Assembly: GCA_015501075.1 (NCBI GenBank)
Contig: JADNYJ010000107.1
Coordinates: 62,001-126,000, forward strand
Origin: Gymnopilus junonius
Taxonomy: Eukaryota > Basidiomycota > Agaricomycetes > Agaricales > Galerinaceae
Reading direction: 5' to 3'
DNA: 64,000 bases
Part shown: in pieces, positions 10,206 to 20,170 of the stretch
Position numbering within the stretch: position 1 is the stretch's first letter
Layout: each line of letters starts with the position of its first letter
The notes under the pieces: generated by a model
The model's input: the letters and a program-made list of their open reading frames with translations, nothing else
Told to the model about the DNA's origin: nothing
Databases searched by the model: none
Position numbers and translations under genes: made by a program

Positions 10206-11447
10206 TGATTGGTTCTAGTCTTCGACACAGGTAAGTAATTCATTTATCCACGAAAGTCGAGTCGATGCATGACATCGGTCTAATATAGATCTGGCTTTGA
10301 TGGTATGATTACTCGCCTTTATGCAGAAAGGCCCTGATGCAATTTACAAAGGGTATCATTGTTACCTCAACTCAATTATTCTTCGCATGGAGAATATATG
10401 CCTTGACCAAGAGGAGATTCCTTTCTCTTCTCATCGTTTTTGAGGAGGTCAGGCTCCGCATTCTATTACCTTCCAATCATCATGCTGAAGAAAAAGAAAG
10501 ATTACAGTTTCCGCTATGGTAACTGCCGTGAAAATCGCTGACGCACCCATATTTGCGTTGTTAGCCAAAGTCAGGGTAAGCTCGAGATGAAATTCTCTAC
10601 AATTCTTTTGTTGAATAGGTGTAGGTACCCATTGTCGTTTGGCTATCCGCCGAAGTCATTGGTGATATTCTCATTACACTTAACCTCGTCACTTACTTGT
10701 AAGTGGGCCTCGAATTTATCATTTTCCTACTGTCCTTGACTCGACTTTAGAGTAAGTCCTAGCAATACTCACTCGACCTAGGACCTATTTCACTTGCTAT
10801 TGGTGCAGTCTAAACAGAGAACGGGTTTTCACCAAACGGACATGCTCATTGATCGTATCATCAGAAGTACGTTTAAGATCTGTGACTGGCCCAAGCATGC
10901 GCTAATCCTGGCTTCAGCGACGGCCCAAACCGGATTAATCACAGCGGTCGTAGCCACGATAGACTTATTCGTCTACGTTTTCGATGTGCGTCCAAATTAT
11001 TCATTCAACGTTCAGCCTATCCTAACAAAGATGGAATACAGCCTACTGGCTTGTACGTCCTATCATGGATCTACAAACTTTCAACAAAATCTAATAAATA
11101 AGACAAGGCATCTCATTTTCAACTTCCCGCTTTGCAAGCTGTACTCCAATTCGTTGATGAGCACCTTTAACTCTCGCGGTGTTTGGATGGGGTCATCCAG
11201 AGACGACATGCGAGACAGCAATGGGCCAAAGAATTCCTTCAACAGCACCGCCTCAACAGAGCGTGGCTTTAAAGCGGTCCCATCACCTGTCAAACCAGTA
11301 GGTTGGTTTCGAAAAGCAGATTTCCTTTTGTGCTTAATATATGGAATTTCTCAAGGCAGCGCTATTGGTCCAACCTCCCCACAAACCGAAGTGTACGTTA
11401 ATGTCGAATCACTAGAGCTGCAGAATCGACACATGGACATGGTTTAA
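10206..11447 (+). pseudogene. DUF6534-type integral membrane protein, probably decayed
   Basis: Several exons carry signature stretches of the basidiomycete seven-helix DUF6534 family. They are STQLFFAWRIYALTKR (10367-10415), VTAVKIADAPIFALL (about 10535-10580), PIVVWLSAEVIGDILITLN (10627-10685), QTGLITAVVATIDLFVYVF (10926-10985) and IFNFPLCKLYSNSLMSTFNS (11117-11175), with a Ser/Asn-rich cytosolic tail to 11447. The N-terminal helices cannot be found, and splice phases do not match at several joints, for example between the exons ending near 10440 and starting near 10517. A truncated or decayed copy therefore fits better than an intact gene, although I may have missed small exons. Function of the family is unknown; members lie in membranes and are often expanded in mushrooms. 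Confidence 0.55.
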
Positions 11448-11548
11448 AAAAGAGTAAGCATATGAAATTCTGTTTATACGAAAGGGTATATGCTAGTGGT
11501 TACCGGATTATGCATCTTCGTCAATACCTCAATCATATGTATTCCGAC

Positions 11549-12822
11549 CTAAAGAAAAGTCTTGTCTAGCCATTCCAAGATGAAGGGAATCAATTTCGCC
11601 CGGTCTGGTTGACCCACTGCGAAGAAGATGAAAGGCTCGACATGAATGCATCCTTCATCCATGTAAAAGGCGGCATCAGGATGGAACTTTTCGACCGTCT
11701 TTGCGTAACTAACAATCGAGTCCCTCAAGACCTCTTCCTCACCAGCACTAATCAGAATATGCTTCACGACCTTATCAATGCCTTCAAACCAATTCGACGG
11801 CGCTCTGGTTCCCTCAAGGTATGGTACCGCTTCCGCAGGGACGTCCTTAAGAACCTTGGCTCCCCAGTACACGACTGTAGGTGGGTCCAGTATATCTCCA
11901 CGATTGACGTTATCATGAAGAATTTTGTCGTCCCTCATTATGACCCAAGGAGACATGAGGTAAGCACCTGCGAGAGGAGCTGAGAGCTTCAATTCGGGAA
12001 TACCGTCCAGAGGATGAAGCATATGGGATAAGAGCCCGTGCACCATAGCACCGCCAGCTGAATCACCCGCAATGATGATATTTTCTGGCTTAGTCCCGGA
12101 GTCAATAAGGTGCTGAACAGCGATGACGGACTCTTTAAGTGTCGTGGGGAAGGTCGCGTCCGGGACCAGTGCTGTGATTTATGTTAAATACCAATTTGAC
12201 ACAACCTTCGTTGTACTTACTGTAGTTCAACAACGCAACACCTAAAGGTTTCCCCCTTTGTTTAAGGTTATCTTGCATATGAATCCATAACTTTGGTACA
12301 GCGTCAAGACCCCCAAAAAGGAATCCACCCCCTATTAAAAGGGTATTCGATGGTTTTTAGACAATGGACATGGCAAATGATGACAAAAACCGAACCGTGG
12401 AAGTAGAGAACAACGTGTTCAGTCCTCTTCGGCCCGACCCACAACAACCTCCCGCTACCATCAAGTTCCTCCACCAATGGTTCCATTTTGATGGATTTCA
12501 TAAAACCGTTGTACGTGTCCAAAGTTTCTCCAAATACGACTCGTACTTGTCGGCGGTTGAGACGACTGAATACCCAAAAACAAAATTGGCTAAAGGCGAC
12601 TCGTCTCCAGCCTTTGGATCTGGCAGAATTAGAGAACACAGATTTTAATAGTGTCCATGAAACGACAATAGCTGGAAGATCAATCGGAGCATTGCTTCAG
12701 TTAAGGAAATTCAATAAGTGGATAGGGGACTTACGGATTGGCAATAAGTTGAGAACGAGACCGACCTTCTCAGAGGCCGAAAGTCTGTTTCTCGGAAGAA
12801 CTTGTCCAGAGCCAGAGGCCAT
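11549..12822 (-). CDS. alpha/beta hydrolase, HSL-like (365 aa)
   Basis: Four exons join exactly in frame on the minus strand: 12822-12735, 12671-12396, 12331-12221 and 12171-11549, 1098 nt in total. The product shows the hormone-sensitive-lipase/steryl-deacetylase layout. It has an HGGGFLFGG oxyanion loop created across the exon 2/3 junction, the nucleophile elbow GDSAGG, and the catalytic His in CIHVEPF near the C-terminus; an Asp follows the ISAGEEEVLRD region. The N-terminus has a hydrophobic stretch (PIVVSWTLLKSV), which could anchor the enzyme in the ER as in related fungal deacetylases. It would hydrolyse small carboxyl esters; the substrate is unknown. The start ATG gives a conventional MASGSG beginning, and no lesions are seen. 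It is convergent with the DUF6534 gene on the left. Confidence 0.85.
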
Positions 12823-13605
12823 ATCGTTGAGTAAGGGTATAAGCCTCCAAGACGGTAGTAGGACGGAAAGAAGAGCGTAAGAGTGAGAAATGAGAATTAT
12901 TTGCCCCGTCAATAAAACATAGGGGGGTGGCTAATCTAAAAATACCTTCATTGTCACACGCTTCAATCACGCGTGCTTCACTAGAAAAGCCCGCTAAGAG
13001 GGTAGGAAGATCATAAGTAGCTAGCTCCAAGTCAATAATTAGTTTCCCACCGTTCCATAGAAAAGTCAAAGCCGCATGATGACTTCTGCGAAAAGAAAGT
13101 ATGTAAAGGGATTCTTCAAATGACGGCAGACACAATGAGTGAGTACAGAGCCCAAAATAAACAGTGTCCATCGGCAACTCGGATAACAACTAAACACCGC
13201 GGAAGGAATTCCCAAGTCCAACTGCTTGACCATTTGCGCGTGTTAAAGTCCATGGCCAATCAGTTGGGCCTTGGACGTTGAGCAACGCGGATAAATCTCT
13301 CAAATTGCAGCTCATGTAGGGAGGATTGAGTTTGAATGGCACAGGATAGACAAGCAAGTTCAGAAATCGGAGTTACATAGCAGCGTTCAACTGGAGTTTG
13401 CGAAAATGAGAAAACACATAAGTAATAAAAACGAGAAGTTATGATCAATTCACTCACAATAAATGAATTTGCCAACAGAGTAATATTCAAAAAAAACACA
13501 CATCTATCACTCTGCATAAGGCAAGTATTCAGCGCTCAGCCGTTGAGAGGAAGAGGCGCATACTTACCGTACTTCGAGAGAGTATTGTCTCCGCCGAAAC
13601 AGACC
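12823..13605. other. intergenic region between two minus-strand genes
   Basis: This is the promoter side of the hydrolase and the 3' flank of the phosphoesterase. The open frames here (for example 12770-13189 minus) overlap the hydrolase start and have no recognisable domain, so I treat them as chance ORFs. Confidence 0.5.
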
Positions 13606-14892
13606 TCAGTCTTTGAGGTCCACAACGACGGCCTGAAAGCCAGGCCCACCAAATATCTTGACTCTAACTCCACCGCGCACCGTCCTACTTCCCATCGGCC
13701 AATTTGCCGCATTGACGAAAACAGTCCGCTCTACATCCTCATTTGTTTCTTGAATAACATGGCCAGTGGTCACGGCCGGATCATCATTTTGTACAACTGG
13801 AGGCTCGAAATTAGATGAAGGGTCCCAGGTATGGATGTATGACCCATGTGCCTCATGGATGTGCCCAGCAAGGTGTATCCGAGGTCGCAACTCTCGTAGG
13901 CGAGCACGAAGCGCCTCACATCCTACTTCTTCACCTTGCTCGACTCGGTCAAGGATTTGATAAGCTGGGCCATGAGTTAATCTTGAAGACGTATATGAGT
14001 AACATCTGTTGTTATCGTCCATACAGTGGCATCTTACTTACAGGATGTCTACTTTTGGGAACGTCGCTACCAGATCTGAAGGACAAAAAGAGCGATAGCT
14101 CAGCACAACTGCCAAGATTAAAGATGTTCAGAAAGCATAAACCTTGGCCGGTATGGCGTTCGTAATTGAAAGCCCAGTTGAAAAATTCTGGAGACCACTA
14201 AATTAAAATTTCAAATATTAGATCTATCAAGGCATGGGGTATGCATAAATAAACGCACAGGAGAGCCATATACGCTCCATAGCTTTCCGTTTTCTTTCAC
14301 TCTAAACTCATACCTTTCGCTCTCGAGGTAGACTATGCCAGCTTCCTTCGCTCGGTTGCCTTTAAGTAGTTGCATGATAACACCCAAATCCTAGAATAAC
14401 ATTCGTCAGGACATGTCGGTTGAATTTCAACCACAATTCAGATGATGATAATTAATGCGGGTTTTCGACGGACCTGTTTCTCCTCGTGCCACCGATCATA
14501 CTCCTTGTCATACCAGTCTGCGTGCAAGGTCAAGTCATGATTTCCAGCGATGATACTATATCGGTTTAAATAACCTGCAATGAGGATTACGCTGAGATAG
14601 ACAAGCCATTGTGACGTACTCACATCTTCTCCTTCTGCGGCAGCCCGCATAACCAATCCACTGTCTTCTCAAAGTCAGAAACAAGGCCCGTATTCGTCAA
14701 ATCCCCGCTATGTAAGAGCACATCTCCGTCTGGCACGTCAAAGCTGTGAAAATGCGTGTCGCTCACGCAGACAAATCGTGTCCACTCTTCCGATGGCTTG
14801 GGAGGCAACGCCGAAGGAGAATAATCAAGATATACAATTTCTCGAGGAGATTTCAATACAACGTCTCCATATCCGACAGTGGTTCCTGACAT
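13606..14892 (-). CDS. metallophosphoesterase, MPPED-like (315 aa)
   Basis: Six exons on the minus strand (14892-14624, 14555-14474, 14390-14259, 14197-14143, 14075-14042 and 13981-13606) sum to 948 nt with all phases agreeing. Calcineurin-like motifs appear in order: VCVSDTHFHSF (D-x-H), GDVLLHSGDLTNTG (G-D-x-x), IIAGNHDLTLH (G-N-H-D), LLTHGPAYQIL (TH) and LAGHIHEAHG (G-H-x-H). These are the ligands of a di-metal centre. The GSPWSPEFFNWAF block matches the MPPED1/MPPED2 (239FB) subgroup of phosphodiesterases. It would be a soluble phosphoesterase; the natural substrate in fungi is not established. The intron between exons 2 and 3 has a weak GTCCGT donor. No lesion is seen. Confidence 0.88.
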
Positions 14893-15290
14893 AGTATGGA
14901 GATAAGCAGAAGGTAATTATGAATGAGTTTGAAGTGTGCCAGTTGTTGTGGGCGTGACTCGAAAGCGAATTTCCGGGTCGGTGAATCCGGATGCGGAGTC
15001 CGAATCTGACTTAAAATACCCACAGCTTGCCCACAGCGCTCATGAAGGCAAATCTTGCACCAAAACACAAGAACCGAGATATAAAGCTGCTAACCCATGG
15101 CTATGGAAGACAGTAGGCAAATTTAGTGAGTCTAGGACTGACGACCTTCAAGTTAATCTCGAGTTTTCACCCACAGAATGTCCAAGTGTCATGTCCTTCA
15201 CATTGACGACGCGTGAACTGAACCTTGGTCCTTCCAATAAGCAAAATATTGAGGGCTAATAATGGATTCGAATTCCTTAAGGTTCCCGCA

Positions 15291-15296
15291 TATAAA
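15291..15296 (+). promoter_or_regulatory. TATA box of the secreted trefoil-like gene
   Basis: TATAAA lies 59 bp upstream of the ATG at 15355 in otherwise non-coding DNA. The upstream stretch 14893-15290 holds no gene I can support. Confidence 0.5.
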
Positions 15297-15354
15297 CCGC
15301 TTCGACTATAGGCTTTAATTGGTACCCTTGTCCGGAAAATTTCCTCTGTCGCTC

Positions 15355-16133
15355 ATGGTTCAATTGTCATTCAAAATCCTCAGTCTGACGATTCTTTGTT
15401 CCCTTGCTCGGGCTCTCAGCCCTGGCACATATTTCATCCACAATGTAAACTTCGCTGATAGAAGAGTTCTTACTGGCTCTTCGAAAGGCGTAGTTCTGGC
15501 CCAAGAGGGTTTCCCTGTTACTGCATTTGGGGTACGTCTGCATGTTTAGGATGGTATAGTAAGCGGGACAGTTAACGGATTCTACGCAGCCACAAAGTAT
15601 CTCTGACACTGTTCTCTCAAACCATATCGTCAGCACATCCCTTATTTTGTTCTGTAGTACTTATTTTTAAAAGGGATGTAACTAGTTCACAATCGATTCC
15701 ACGATGACCACCATGTTCAACGAGGAGACTCAGCAATTCGCAGTCGTGGATGCAAGTGATAGTGGAAGCGCAGGAGTTGGAGTTATCCTATGCAACACCA
15801 CATTCCCGGTCCCTCCATTCATTCCTATCGGCAATTCGGATTGGTCTTTCCAGCAAGGCTCACATGGTACCATGTGCGCTTTTTATGCCTCAATTCCTGG
15901 ATCTTTATTTACTTGATCAATATTTTACAATTCCATCAGAATTTCCCTCTCAGGCGGTCGTAACCTCGCCTGGAGTCTCCAGACAACAGGCTTTGGAACA
16001 CAGGTAAGTTCTTCCATGTGTGAATGTCCCGTTAGATGAATCCTTATCATATTATGTTCAGATTACCTTACAGCCTTTGAATCCTTCTGACCTAAGACAA
16101 CAGTGGACGTTTATTGCACACAATCTGGTCTAG
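15355..16133 (+). CDS. small secreted beta-trefoil (ricin-B-like) protein, 172 aa
   Basis: Five exons join in frame: 15355-15531, 15590-15628, 15686-15866, 15954-16003 and 16062-16133 (519 nt). The N-terminus MVQLSFKILSLTILCSLARA is a typical signal peptide, cleaved before LSPGTYFIHNV. The mature part has trefoil-like repeats: GTYFIHNVNFADRRVLTG, a DWSF unit, an LAWSLQ unit and the closing LRQQWTF, which resembles the Q-x-W element of ricin-type lectins. The 39-nt second exon was recognised because the paralog at 16540 has a matching segment. The fold assignment is inference from these motifs; sugar binding is not shown. It is followed directly by a truncated tandem copy. Confidence 0.7.
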
Positions 16134-16539
16134 AATGATCAAGAGAAAGTTTGGCCCAAGCGGGAGCGTATAATATCAGCCAATTCTTTTCTTGCGACAT
16201 TCTTTCATCCCTTATTTCCGGAAGATATTAGAGCTGGGTGTTGATTACTGCGCATTAGACTTGATAAGGTTTTGAAAGTTCTTACAGGAAGGTATGTGAC
16301 TCGAGTCGATTTGAAGGTACTTAAACGGACATGTGAGAACCCGAAGCACTATTTTCTTTGTCCATGTGCCCATGATTGAATGGGCGCAATTCTGGAAGAT
16401 TCGAACTCGCCCACAAGTGTCTAAGTGCCAGCGCTCGTTTGAGCCCTGAATATAATTAGCTCTACATGGAATATAAGCCTCTATCCCACGGAGTAATGCT
16501 TCAACAGCTTGTTTTCCACCAGAGTATACCTTACCGCTC

Positions 16540-16855
16540 ATGGTTCAGCTGATGTTTACGATAGTCCGACTAACAACAGGATTTCCTCTCTTATTTTCTT
16601 TTGCGGCAGCGCTCAGTCCTGGTTCATTCTTCATCCACAATGTCAACTTCCCTGACCGAAGGGTGTTCAGTGGCTCTGGACAAGGTGTAGTCCAGTTCCA
16701 AGATTTTTCAGAGGGATATACTGTCACGGCAATTGGAGTATGTCTACTCCTTTGGCCGTCCATGCTATAATGTACTCTGTGATAACTGGTGTTTCTCATA
16801 TTGCGCGGCTGCAAAGCGTAGACAATCCGGTTATCTCGAATGAAATTGTCAGTGA
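16540..16855 (+). pseudogene. truncated tandem paralog of the secreted trefoil-like gene
   Basis: Exon 1 (16540-16737) encodes a signal peptide, FSFAAALSPGSFFIHNV and PDRRVFSGSGQGV, clearly homologous to the gene at 15355. The second small exon is present near 16811-16852 (LQSVDNPVISNEI), but the base before it is CGG where an AG acceptor is expected. About 30 bp further on the sequence breaks off at the poly(T) tract of 16886. Exons 3-5 are missing. The copy is therefore a pseudogene, cut within its second intron by an insertion or deletion. A possible TATA (ATATAAGCC, 16471) remains upstream. The interval 16134-16539 holds nothing else I can identify. Confidence 0.65.
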
Positions 16856-16882
16856 GTTTGAAATTATTTCTGACGTTGCCGA

Positions 16883-16885
<3 letters not shown>

Positions 16886-16918
<33 letters not shown>

Positions 16919-17165
16919 AAACGTTTTTATGCCTCTGGAGGGTGGGCCCTCGCCTTGGCTTTGTACCTACATGTAGTGCCTAATACACAAATCTTTGCGG
17001 TCCCACCGCCTTTCACCCCGTACCCAGCTGCCATTGAGCTTTTGCACCTCCCGGGGCGCATACGTCCCCGTGCTAGAGGCCCAGCTGATCCACAACCGTT
17101 TGCAGCTCCTCCGGCACTTGCCTGCTTGGGCCAATGCAGAGCATGGCATGAACGAGTCCTACTTT
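16886..17165 (-). mobile_element. short retroposon-like segment with a 32-nt poly(A) tail (minus strand)
   Basis: Thirty-two consecutive T residues (16886-16917) border about 250 bp of GC-richer DNA that has no long ORF. On the minus strand this reads as a unit ending in poly(A), as expected for a SINE or for the 3' end of a LINE. It lies exactly where the trefoil paralog is truncated and is followed at once by the AT-rich Helitron. I could not find a target duplication or an internal polymerase III promoter, so the class is open. Confidence 0.4.
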
Positions 17166-17184
17166 TATTTTATTTTATTTTCTC

Positions 17185-18084
17185 CTAAATCTTGAGGGTA
17201 TATATGGCAGCAGATGCATGTCTATCACGAAAGCTTGAAAGGTCTGGAGGGTTGTTTTCTGTGTGTCCAATGTACTCAGGCTGGCCACCATCAACCATGC
17301 CATCATAGTACCAAATTTGTCCATCAGATTTGATAATGATAGTGGTAAAGTGTGCTTGACCATAGTAAATAATGCCTGCTAGTCTGTAAGTATGAGAAGC
17401 AATACCTCGTTTAATCTTAAAAGACATATCAGCAGCTATAGCATTAACAGTAAGATCAAATACTAGAATGTGAGGCAGACCAACAAGTGTATGGTTACTG
17501 TATCCTGCTTCATGACATTCAGTGCAGGTCCGAGATGAACTGTAGTTTGGCTTACATAGAGCCCAATCTTTTACTGACTCACATCCATGAGTGTTCAGTA
17601 CTAGACAGTTGTGGCTGTTATTGATAATATGATTATGATTGTTGCCACAAGAGTGAAATACATGATGGGTACTAAAGTTGACTTCAAATATTGCTGCAAA
17701 GACATGCTCAAGGGATGTATATCGTCCAAAAGACATTGTTGCAGGATTCAGTGCCTGCAATCTATGGCGGATATTGTCTCTGGTGTCTTCCAATGATTTT
17801 TGATTTCTTTCATGCAGTAGAAAGCCCTTGTGTAAGGCAGTAAGAAATTGATTTCCTACAGAAGTAAAGAATGATTTCCACCTATGTTGGTCTTCTGTCC
17901 AGATTGAAAGAAGAAGTGTAAAAACAGAGTCATATGCACAGCTATTGTTGCTCCATTTCATTCCAGTTGGCACAAGACAATGATGTGGTGAAGGCAGTTG
18001 AATGGCTGAAGTCCTTTTCTGTCGCTTGGTCTTCTTTACTGAATCTTCAGTAGAGTGTTTTCTCTTTTGTTTCTGTTGCTGCAA
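17185..18084 (-). pseudogene. Helitron C-terminal cysteine protease/deubiquitinase-like domain
   Basis: The 299-codon frame has no ATG start of its own and its N-terminal basic stretch (KKTKRQKRTS) lies just after the helicase. It shows a cysteine box WSNNSCAYDSVFTLLLSIW, in which N-x-x-C-x-x-D-S resembles the catalytic loop of ubiquitin-specific proteases. Near the C-terminus YGQAHFTTIII supplies a candidate catalytic His and WYYDGMVDGG a following aromatic/Asp box. A C-x-x-C pair (RTCTECHEAG) could bind zinc. I read it as a papain-fold deubiquitinase-like domain fused to the helicase. A one-base frame change near 18.09 kb now separates the two parts. Function within the element is unknown. 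Confidence 0.6.
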
Positions 18085-18100
18085 ATGAGTGTCTGACTGC

Positions 18101-19960
18101 TCAGTCTTTGTATCTATAAGCCAAAGGCACCACAGAAGAATCTATAGCATCCACACTACTTTCAATGAAAGGGTCAAATTTTGACCACCGAATTGCTGAA
18201 TGGACAGTTGCAGGCACATGATGAATACCTTTCCACTTATGAAATGTATGTATGAGTGAGTTCCTTGTGTCCCCTGTGACACTGAAGTGGAGTTTGCCAT
18301 TGTATCGCAATTTTGTAATTTCATCTAGCAATTCTAGCTCTCGAAACTCTTGTCGCAAACCTCCATACAATTTTTTCCCTGTTATTTTTCTCTCATCAAA
18401 ACCTTGAAGAATCATAGTACCCTTTGCCGTAGAGCTACGGGACAATGCCATATAATATGCCTGATGTGAATTGAGGTTGTTAAGATCTGCAGTGTTAACA
18501 CCCCTTGTCTTTCCCTGAGAAACAAAGTCGGTCATTGCAAAATTAACCAGTATCTCTGCCTGAGTACGATTGATCAACACAGTATCATCATTTGGAAGAG
18601 CAGCAGATATGGCAATCTTTGATGGGACAATTGGAACCACATTCTCAGGAAGACCCTCAAAATGAACACAGGACGGAGGATCCTTCAGTTTAACAAATAG
18701 AGTGTCCAATACTCTTTGTCCTTTTTTACCCAACTTTGACTGCCAACCATGTACAAAACCTTCTTGACCTCTTGTCATACAAAGCTCAGTAGCATAATTT
18801 GTGCGTATCATAACTGGCAGTCCAATACATAAACTCAGTTTTCCAGAAATATGCTTGTCTGTTGTTGAAGGAGGAAGCGCCCATAGACCTTCTTGCATTT
18901 CGTCTGTTATGTGATTAACTCATTTAATATTAATTGAGTTTTCCTTGTCAGTTTTTCCTGCTCTAGGTTCATCCTCAGAAAAGAAGTCTGTGAGCTGCTG
19001 ACCTGTTTCTTGGGCAAACCGGATTGCTCCAAGCCTATTGATTTCATCTTTGTGTAGGTTTCTTGCTGTAATCACTGATACATTTCTAAATTCATCATCA
19101 CATACGGAGCGCTCACCTGGCTTGTGAGATGATATCAGCGTTTTTAAAAAAGCAATATCTTTGATTGAACATGCCTTATATCGCATATTCTCTAGGGCTT
19201 GTCTGAGGGATGAATCTTCTTCGGATTGTGTGCGCTGTCTCATGTTCTGCCGTAGTATAACGACAGTTGTAACCTGGTGCCATAATGCCTTTCCAATTGA
19301 CTGTTCCTGTGACCTTGAACCTGTTGAAGTCAACCCAATGCTATGAGAATATAAAGATATACTTTCTCCACCCATAGCAGGAGGTAATTGTGCAAAGTCA
19401 CCTGAAAAAACCATGTTAAGACCTCCAAAAGGGACATCAGCACAGCCTAAAATTTTAGCCAGCTGGCTGTTTATTCTAAAGAGATCTCTTGCAGACAACA
19501 TTGAAACTTCATCAAAAAATACATATTCCACTCCTCTAAGACCTGATTTTATTTCTCCTAGTTTAGCACAGCTCATATAGTCATTTATACCAAATACTGA
19601 ATGATAGGTATTTCCACCTAGTAGAGCTGCTGCAGTACCAGTCGGAGCAACAATAACGAAACGATGACTCTCTTTTCTTTCTATAAAAAAATGTGATAAA
19701 GCTTTCAGTACTTGAGACTTGCCTGTGCCTCCCATACCACCAAGATACATTTTCAATTGCTCAGGATTTTTGGATATTGCATGATTGGCAATAATTCTGA
19801 AGGCTCTCTCTTGCTCTTCGTTAAGACTAAATTTTAAAATAGTATCTTTTACAAGGTCTGAATCAGGGACAACTTCAAATTTCTTTTCTAGATATGATTT
19901 GTCTACAATTTTTACTGTCCCCTCCTTGACAACATTATTTGTGTAAGAGCAATGCTCTCT
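18101..19960 (-). pseudogene. Helitron Pif1-family helicase
   Basis: From about 19960 the minus frame reads NEEQERAFRIIANHA and then the Walker A loop YLGGMGGTGKSQ, followed by VAPTGTAA (motif Ia), VFFDEVSML (Walker B) and FSGDFAQLPPA (motif III). After an in-frame TGA at 18920-18922 it continues with GLPVMIRTNYATELCM and the motif VI block AYYMALSRSSTAKGT. These are the motifs of the superfamily 1B Pif1 helicases that unwind DNA during Helitron transposition. The single TGA and frame shifts at both ends make it non-functional. Confidence 0.8.
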
Positions 19961-20170
19961 TTCTTCAGCAGTACGTGTATATGAGCGTTGTGTTCATTTT
20001 TTTCTCCTGTATTTCTAACTTTTTTTTATCGACTTCATGCTTCCATTGAGAACCATTTATCATCCGGTCAGGTATGAAAGGCTCTGAGCCAGAACAATCT
20101 GGTTGCTTTGGATTAATCCAGCCAAGCCTTGTTAAAATTGAATTCATTTCAGCAGCTTCCCTTAGACGTC

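Noticed and set aside
12770..13189. 139-codon minus ORF overlapping the hydrolase start
   Set aside because: It overlaps the first coding exon of the hydrolase in another frame and shows no domain or splice support.
13766..14165. Plus-strand ORFs opposite the metallophosphoesterase
   Set aside because: They are antisense shadows of well-supported exons.
15255..15275. B-box-like GGATTCGAATTCC as a tRNA gene
   Set aside because: No A box or foldable cloverleaf is found around it. No tRNA or rRNA gene was recognised elsewhere in the window.
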